Below the pieces are notes generated by a model. That model saw nothing but the letters and a program-made list of their open reading frames with translations. It ran no database searches and was not told where the DNA came from. The translations under genes and the position numbers were made by a program. Shown here in pieces: positions 57,370 through 64,000 of a DNA stretch of 64,000 nt; position 1 is the first letter of the stretch, and each line of letters begins with the position of its first letter. This stretch comes from Panulirus ornatus (Eukaryota; Arthropoda; Malacostraca; Decapoda; Palinuridae), in assembly GCF_036320965.1 (NCBI RefSeq), contig NC_092276.1, positions 9,888,298 through 9,952,297 of the forward strand, given 5' to 3'.

Positions 57370-58604
57370 GACCCTGGCATTTGATAGACTTCAGGACCAT
57401 CTAGCCAATCGACCTGTATTATCAGTTCAGATGTTCCAAGAAAACGGATGGAGTCAGATATCAAATCGTGCAGAACAATTAGTGCGCATCGTAATACGAG
57501 TCAGTCGTTAGTGTGCCATCTCGCCCCAATAACTTAACACTCGCTGAAGCACAAGTCGAAGTTAGACGTATCCTGGAACTTATTCAAAGATCGTATCTGT
57601 ACTGAAACATATAGAATCATTTTTTTTGTCCAAAGTAACCTGTAGATTTGGACGTGTGGCACATAGATATGATTTATATTTGCTCCCTGATTCCTGTACG
57701 AGAGTTTGAGTTTCCCTTATACACACTGAAGGAAGGAGGAGGAGGAGGAGGAAGAGGGAAAGAGGTCTTCATCAGGGTCGGGGAGGTTATCATGCGTTCG
57801 TGAGTTCTTTCTCTGCTGATGGAATCGTTAACTCCCTGCATAATGTAGGAGTTATACATACCTTGGAACACACCTGCATGCCCTCAGCGCATAACGAAGC
57901 GACACCGTCCCCTAGAATATGTATGTTACACCTCCTTAAAGTTGTACCCATGAGTTATTAAACTCCGCTGGAACATGTCTAAAAGAGTTACGCTTGTTTT
58001 GAAGCATATAGCCTCCTCCTTCCATTCGTAATGCCTTCCATGTGAAATGATAGAGGCCATGGTTTTATACCCAGCTGAGTACACGAAATGAGGAGCGGTG
58101 CTTCTTGGAAATATCAAGAAGGGGGTGCTTTGTTCTCGTACCTCCACTGCGTCTCTCTGTATCATCAAGCCCCACTGGAGGTCTGTTGTGTGGATGGATT
58201 GTTAGAATATGATGTGGCTTCACTGCATACACCTTTGCAGTTGATGTTTGTGAGCCCAAAGCCTGACATGAGTTTCTAACTTGTTTCGTATATGACTTTC
58301 TGACTTGTTTCGTACACTACCATCTCAGAACAAAGCTTTGGGTCATAGAGATCTAGACAGCCTTTTGTGGGTTACGCGCCGGAATGAGGACATGGGCGGT
58401 ACGCACGCTTCCTGGCGTCTAGTCTTGTGACGCCGTTGTGATGGGCCAGGCCAGGCGATGGCCCTGTGTTCGTCTTTTTATGGCTGGTTGCAGCTGGTAC
58501 CTCCCTCTGTGCCCTGCGCTGCACCAGTCTCAATAAAAGGAGTCGAATGAGGAGGGGAGGAGGGTCATCTGCACGAGAATGAGGGACAGTTAAAGTAGAG
58601 AGGA
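57363..58604. other. Unique sequence
   Basis: No array and no recognised motif in 1.2 kb. AATAAAAGG at about 58533 follows a GC-richer stretch but no gene can be attached. Confidence 0.45.
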
Positions 58605-58870
58605 GAACAGCAGCAGCTCAGCTGCAGTAAGAGTCTGTGCAGACGACAGTGGAGTCCCACCCTGCTAGAACAGCTGTACTACAGCTGTAAATCACTAGCA
58701 GCAGCTGCAGTAAGAGTCTGTGCAGACGACAGTGGAGTCCCACCAAGCTGGAACAGCTGTACTACAGCTGTAAATCACTAGCAGCAGCTGCAGTAAGAGT
58801 CTGTGCAGACGACAGTGGAGTCCCACCCTGCTAGAACAGCTGTACTACAGCTGCAAATCACTAGCAGCAG
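58605..58870. repeat. 83-bp minisatellite, ~3.2 copies
   Basis: Unit GCAGCAGCTGCAGTAAGAGT, then CTGTGCAGACGACAGTGGAG, TCCCACC(CT/AA)GCT(A/G)GAACAG, and CTGTACTACAGCTGTAAATC. Exact 83-bp spacing (58627, 58710, 58793). It is rich in CAGCTG, an E-box palindrome, with about 3 per unit. Confidence 0.95.
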
Positions 58871-59230
58871 CAGCTGCTCCTGCTACTGCAGGGAGAGACT
58901 CGCGAGTTCTCTGTTACCGACGAAAGACTTTGGTGCTGGAGCTTAAGATCGAGGCTTCTGAATGGAAAATGGAAAGAAAAATGGAAGTGAGCTAAATAAG
59001 ATACTACGAAGAGGAATGAGGAAAAGTTGTGGAAAGAAAGATATTCACAAAGAACTTTGGACAATGATGGAACAATTGATAAGACAGCATCCGGTGGGAA
59101 TAAAGAATGGACGATAAGTGGAGAGGCTGAAGGAATGAACAGAGAAAACGAACATTAGATGAAGATGAAGGATAAGACGTGGTAGACAGTTGTATACTAG
59201 AGGATCATTCTCCTCAGGGAGGGAGACGAG
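58871..59230. other. Unique sequence
   Basis: Purine-rich; nothing recognised. Confidence 0.5.
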
Positions 59231-59480
59231 TGCAGGAGAAAATCATTAGAAAAAGACTTTTGACTTCAATTGACACACACCATATCTTGCACTCTGAGGA
59301 GGAAATCATTAGAAAAAGACTTTTGACTTCAATTGACACCCACCATATCTTGCACTCTGAGGAGAAAATCATTAGAAAAAGACTTTTGACTTCAATTGAC
59401 ACCCACCATATCTTGCACTCTGAGGAGAAAATCATTAGAAAAAGACTTTTGACTTCAATTGACACCCACCATATCTTGCA
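59231..59480. repeat. 63-bp minisatellite, 4 copies
   Basis: Unit GAGGAGAAAATCATTAGAAA, AAGACTTTTGACTTCAATTG, ACACCCACCATATCTTGCAC, TCT. Copies differ at two or three bases. 63 is 21 codons, so a plus frame (59179-59538) reads straight through; not considered a gene. Confidence 0.95.
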
Positions 59481-60473
59481 CCCTGAGCCGTTTCACCCCC
59501 CACGCCTCCCCAAAAAAAGGCCATCCCTAAAATCTTAGCAGATAATACAGGCCTTCAAGATCTTAGCTGGTCCAGATGATCTGTCTAGGTCGGCAGGCGA
59601 ACATGCGCTAGCTAAACTCTCCGTTGCATGGCTCTACCTGCTGCATGGTGCAGGGGTCGCGTGTGCCGGGTGTTTACCTCCGCAGCCCGAGCTAATTTAT
59701 GTTAATATTATAGGGTCTACGGCGTAGTGAGTTCTGAGGGGAGTCATGGCCTCCATCGTAGTAGTGTGTGTGTGTGTGTTAGAGATAAGGAACTCGTGGG
59801 GCACCAACCTGCGTACATCATGACCTTTCACAAAGGCAACGGGGGTCGTCTTACTATCATCACTGAAACCGTTACCACGCCAACAGGAGGCTTGGATGAA
59901 GACCTTATCAGCATCTGCGGGGCTAGAGGGCAAATACAGCAAAAAGAATATATATCAGCAAAGAAAAAGCTGCTGTGATAATAGCAGCTGCAGGAATAAT
60001 AAGGACCATTAGCCCTAAAGACAAAGACACCAAAGGCAGCAACAGAATTCGTCGCGGACACAGAAACAGCAGACGAAGAAACAGATGGGAACAGCGAAAG
60101 AACAGAAGCGCCAACAGTACCACCCGCTGGAACAGAAGCCATAATTGATTGGAGTGACTGAGACGAAAAAAGTAGACCTCGTCTTGTGTCTCAAGAATGC
60201 CCAGCCATCTTGTCCGAGAAAACAGGAGGGTGGAGGTTAGTTCGCCCAGCCATTTCCTCGCGAACACCACACGATGCCCTGTGGTTGTATAAGGTCAATA
60301 GGTTCCTCCTGGTTCAATGCGACGTATTCCGTCTCGCAAAGGGTGTTTGGTACAGACAGTAAAGCAAGCATCGCTCTACACACGCTACTGGGAGAATGAA
60401 GAGGGTTTTCGATGCTTCATCCGACTCACAGACACCTTTCTCAACACCCACTGATAATTCCGTCTAACCTGCA
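59481..60473. other. Unique sequence
   Basis: Short open frames on both strands at 59727-60270. A GT run at 59763-59779. No motif recognised. Confidence 0.45.
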
Positions 60474-60672
60474 CACTGAGACAACGAGGGACGAACCCTC
60501 GCTGTGCAGTGAGATAACAAAGGACGAATCCTCGCTGTGCAGTGAGACAACGAGAGACGAATCCTCGCTGTGCAGTGAGACAACGAAGGACGAATCCTCG
60601 CTGTGCAGTGAGATAACGAAGGACGAATCCTCGCTGTGCAGTGAGACAACGAAGGACGAATCCTCGCTGTGA
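60474..60672. repeat. 33-bp minisatellite, locus 1, ~6 copies
   Basis: Unit GACGAATCCTCGCTGTGCAG then TGAGACAACGAAG. 33 bp is 11 codons, so a DESSLCSETTK reading stays open in one frame. Copies alternate GAGATAAC and GAGACAAC. Confidence 0.95.
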
Positions 60673-61340
60673 ATTGTGAATTCACTTTAAATTCCGACCC
60701 ACACACACACACACACTGGAAACACTTTACCCACTCTCATCACCTCAGTTCGCCCACTACCGTCCCCACCCAGGTGGGCTAAACTACTGCCTACGATTGA
60801 TTCTCGTCCATCCACTGGTGCTCTCCCAAGTTCCATATACAAGTCCATTTGTTTAGTGGCTTCTACCCACTGGCGAGTCCCACCTATGAGTAACATAGCC
60901 AAAGCTTCCAGATGAGTAACACCACCTTGTCGTCGTCATGAGTAACAGGCTCACTTATCACTCTAATCTACTCATGATTCATATCTCGCCTCCAGAAAGC
61001 CTTTGCTCGTTGAGAGATATCACAGCTACCCTCTTTGGTCGCTAGGTATCTGGTGATGCTGAGTATCATTGACACCCCGCCATTCCTCTGCGAACAGCGA
61101 AGCCCTTCACCTACAGATGGGTGTGTGTCCAGTCCTAAGTGAGCGTCGTTAATGATTCTGTGTCCCGTCCCCCCCCACCTTCCACCTTCCAATTAGTGGT
61201 TCGAGGGAATACTAATTACCTCCAGTGATCATCATCAGCCACTTGCTGATGACCTCCTTCTGTTGGTAAACCAGTCACAAATACGCTCAAGGAGACCGGA
61301 ACTTATCCTTCCTGGTTTCGAACCATTCATTAGGTGTAGT
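60673..61340. other. Unique sequence between the two 33-bp arrays
   Basis: A short AC run (60701-60716). No coding signal. No trace of the repeat unit was found inside it. Confidence 0.5.
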
Positions 61341-61842
61341 TCTCTGTGCAGTAAGGCAACGAGGGACGAATCCTCGCTCTGCAGTGAGACAACAAGGGAC
61401 GAATCCTCGCTCTGCAGTGAGAAAACAAAGGGCGAATCCTCGCTGTGCAGTGAGACAACAAGGGACGAATCCTCGCTGTGCAGTGAGACAACAAGGGACG
61501 AATCCTCGCTCTGCAGTGAGATAACAAGGGACGAATCCTCGCTCTGCAGTGAGATAACAAGGGACGAATCCTCGCTCTGCAGTGAGATAACAAGGGACGA
61601 ATCCTCGCTCTGCAGTGAGACAACAAGGGACGAATCCTCGCTCTGCAGTGAGATAACAAAGGACGAATCCTCGCTCTGCAGTGAGACAACAAGGGACGAA
61701 TCCTCGCTCTGCAGTGAGATAACAAGGGACGAATCCTCGCTCTGCAGTGAGACAACAAGGGACGAATCCTCGCTCTGCAGTGAGATAACAAGGGACGAAT
61801 CCTCGCTGTGCAGTGAGACAACAAGGGACGAATCCTCGCTGA
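61341..61842. repeat. 33-bp minisatellite, locus 2, ~15 copies
   Basis: Same unit as at 60474 but with GCTCTGCAG in most copies and ACAAGG in place of ACGAAGG. GAGATAAC and GAGACAAC units alternate here too. Locus 2 has its own private variants, so the loci have diverged and been homogenised separately. Confidence 0.95.
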
Positions 61843-62103
61843 CACACGTAAAACATCACCTAATAATCAAAGGAGAAGTTTCAGATGCCCCAGTGACATA
61901 ATTTATTCTAATTACGAGACAGTAATTATGTTAGACGTTAACACACCCCTAAGGAAGGGTGTGGGATGTTTTTGGACGACCATGAAACTTTGATGGTACG
62001 AGGTAATACTTCTTTGAGCCTGACTGGCGCGGAGCGGGCTTGAAGCTGAGCTGATAATTGAGGGATGATGAATTACTGATGGCTGGAGACGTTGGGGGTG
62101 GGT

Positions 62104-62490
62104 TGGGGAGGGTGATCAGAGGAAGTCAGAACGGTCAGAGGGAGGTGAAGGTCTCGCCAGAAGGGCTCTGAGATGATGGAAGAGTAGGAGGAGGAGGAGG
62201 AGGAGGAGGAGGAGGAAGAAGAGGAGAAGGAAGAGGAGGAGGAGGGGGCTGCTTGGGGAGGGTGATCAGAGGAAGTCAGAACGGTCAGAGGGAGGTGAAG
62301 GTCTCGCCAGAAGGGCTCTGAGATGATGGAGGAGGAGAAGGAGGAGGAGGAAGAAGAAGAAGAAGATGAGGAAAGAAGAGGAGAAGGGGGAGGAGGAGGA
62401 GGAAGAAGAAGAAGAAGAGAAGAAAGAAGAGGAGGAGGAGGAGGAAGAGGAAGAAGAAGAAGAAGAGAAGAAAGAAGAGGAGGAGGAGGC
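62104..62490. repeat. 150-bp duplication with GGA/GAA tracts
   Basis: A ~76-bp segment (GGGGAGGGTGATCAGAGGAA to CTCTGAGATGATGGA) occurs at about 62106-62180 and again at 62256-62330, exactly 150 bp apart. Each is followed by an expanded GGA/GAA tract (62187-62250 and 62330-62490). Long purine runs of this kind can form triplex DNA. Confidence 0.92.
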
Positions 62491-63461
62491 TGCTTGGGGA
62501 GCCTTGGCCAGATTAGTGAGGAGGTCGGAGGCTGACCAGAGTGGTTGTGAGTCTTGTGGATTGGTCAGAGTTTGAGAGGGGGAAAAGGCTTGGGGTGGGA
62601 GGGGAGTCATCAGATTGGTAGGATGAGGCTGGTGGTATGATTGGACTGGCAGTAAGAGCTGGCGAATGTATCCGGACGTCATGATCACAGCGATGGGCCC
62701 AAAGAAAAGCGCTCGAGTTAATGATCAGGTTGGCTAGGGGGGGGGAAAACTTGGGGGGAATTGATCCGTGTGGTTTACAGTACACTCGCTGATTAATCAT
62801 TTCGTAAAGATAGCTCAAGGATTGATCAGACTCGTAAAGGTCCACGAGGGATTGATCCCTTGGAAAGGAGGGGCAAGGGAATAAATGGAGCAAATTGACA
62901 CGAGATAACTGGAGGATTGCTCATATTGTTCAGAATAGCTAAGGGGTTTTACGAGGTTGGTATGCGAAGGCAGAGGATTATAACAACCTGGGAAGAGGAA
63001 TAGGTGGCTAGTGTAGACTAGTTCAAGAGCGGAAAGGCTTAATGATGGCTCAGATGAAGAGGGAAGGCTGAGAAATTGTGATGAAATTGAAATGAATAGG
63101 CCAGGGGTTGATTGGATTTGGACAGACCACACCAGAAAGATGGCTCTGGTTAGCCAAGGGGAAGAGAGAAAGACGCCAGGAGGGGGAACAAGAGGGTGGG
63201 GGAACGGGTCAAGGAGCCAGTCTGGGGTGTTTACATGAGTTTATACGAGACAGATACACAACAGGAGGCCCTGACTGGCCTGGTCGACTGGGTTGTCTGT
63301 CTAAAAGAAATAGTGAGACGGTGTTTGTTGGACATCCGGGCGCCCGACCCCTCATGTAATTGCAAAGGTTAGTATTGTATTATTTTTGTCTGTTATCCTT
63401 GTCTGAAGACACTCGTGTAGCGAAACGATGAAAGGTCGAATTCCTTAGATATATTTATTTT
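62491..63461. other. Unique sequence
   Basis: Purine-rich; the phrase TTGATC(A/C)... followed by GTAAAG recurs loosely (62760-62880). No gene recognised. Confidence 0.45.
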
Positions 63462-63690
63462 CCTTTCTGATATGTCGTTTCTTGCGTTAGCGATGTGTCG
63501 CCGCGAACAGATGAATGACCCTTAGGGGAAAATCCTCGTCTGGTTCCTTCCTTTGTTTCTGTCTTTTCTTGTGGGTGATAATACAAGAGGGGAAGGGATT
63601 TTCAGTGCCCGACTTTCGCCTCTCTGAGTTGTCGTCTGCGACACACAGGCATAAGTGGGAAATATTATTCCTTCCTTGTGCCCATGAAAC
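63462..63690 (-). mobile_element. Non-autonomous LINE-derived element, decayed copy 4
   Basis: Minus-strand alignment to the head-tail element: near 63480-63505 CTTGCGTTAGCGATGTGTCG corresponds to the tail, and 63540-63690 corresponds to the head, with many substitutions. It is the oldest-looking copy. Confidence 0.65.
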
Positions 63691-63711
63691 ATATATATTT
63701 CATATATATAG

Positions 63712-63961
63712 ATATCTTTTTCTTTCTTTCATACTATTCGCCATTTCCCGCGATAGCGAGGTAGCGTTAAGAACAGAGGACTGGGCCTTTGAGGGAATAT
63801 CCTCACCTGGCCCCCATCTCTGTTCCTTCTTTTGGAAAAAAAAACAAAAAAAACTAGAGGGGAGGATTTCCAGCCCCCAGCTCCCTTCCCTTTTAGTCGC
63901 CTTCTACGACACGCAGGGAAAACGTGGGAAGTATTCTTTCTCCCCTATCCCCAGGATATAT
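63712..63961 (-). mobile_element. Non-autonomous LINE-derived element (head-to-tail), copy 5
   Basis: Minus strand, starts near 63958 with ATATCCTGGGGATAGGGGAG, contains CTTCCCACGTTTTCCCTGCG and GAAATCCTCCCCTC, and ends with AACGCTACCTCGCTATCGCG and AAATGGCGAATAGTATGAAA. Close to the copy at 38717. Copies 4 and 5 lie in tandem, same strand, 20 bp apart. Confidence 0.87.
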
Positions 63962-64000
63962 AATACTCGTGTGTGTGTGTCTATATATGTATAAAAAAGA

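Noticed and set aside
61263..61901. 212-codon frame with DESSLCSETTR repeats, resembling a repetitive secreted protein
   Set aside because: 33-bp unit length keeps it and two minus-strand frames open; no signal peptide and no non-repeat coding flank.

Overview
This window looks like nuclear DNA from a decapod crustacean (shrimp, lobster or crab type). The basis is indirect. Long dinucleotide microsatellites (TG/AC, GA/TC, TA) recur every 1-2 kb. More than 15 minisatellites with 22-83 bp units are present. There is an RTE-type LINE plus dispersed short elements of a kind I associate with decapod genomes. No bacterial gene layout, rRNA, bona fide tRNA gene, or intact multi-exon host gene was recognised. 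By rough eye tally, microsatellites fill about 5% and minisatellites about 12% of the window. Most open frames here are read-throughs of these arrays and were left out.

Layout. 1-17 kb: microsatellites and minisatellites in otherwise unremarkable sequence, with two SINE-like pieces near 3.5-3.9 kb and a LINE 3' tail fragment at 13.9 kb. 18-22.5 kb is the most informative block. It holds a PAQR/AdipoR-like coding fragment, a short LINE-head/ubiquitin chimera, and a nearly intact RTE-like LINE (19153-22473) with an APE-type endonuclease and a reverse transcriptase. The LINE is interrupted by one in-frame stop and one terminal frameshift. 22.5-35.6 kb: more arrays, a tRNA-derived SINE (27580-27750), a large 26-bp array (32.4-33.0 kb) and a decayed antisense LINE copy (34.85-35.57 kb). 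36-48 kb: arrays, two head-to-tail short LINE derivatives embedded in TA arrays (38.7 and 43.2 kb), and a possible MATH/TRAF-like exon (37.6 kb, minus strand). 48-64 kb: long low-feature sequence, a LINE 3' tail (53.6 kb), a cluster of three perfect TGACGTCA (CRE) sites with a CCAAT box (54.17-54.32 kb), a 40-bp array, two loci of the same 33-bp repeat (60.5 and 61.3-61.8 kb), and three more short LINE derivatives on the minus strand.

How the parts relate. The LINE at 19153 appears to be the parent of several other features. Its first ~180 bp and last ~50 bp are found joined together, without the coding region, in at least five short copies. Its 3' tail alone occurs at 13.9 and 53.6 kb, a decayed RT region lies at 35 kb, and its 5' coding start is fused to ubiquitin sequence at 18.7 kb. 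Most of these copies abut (TA)n arrays. A separate ~90 bp family sits between a (TG)n array and an (AC)n array in each of its loci.
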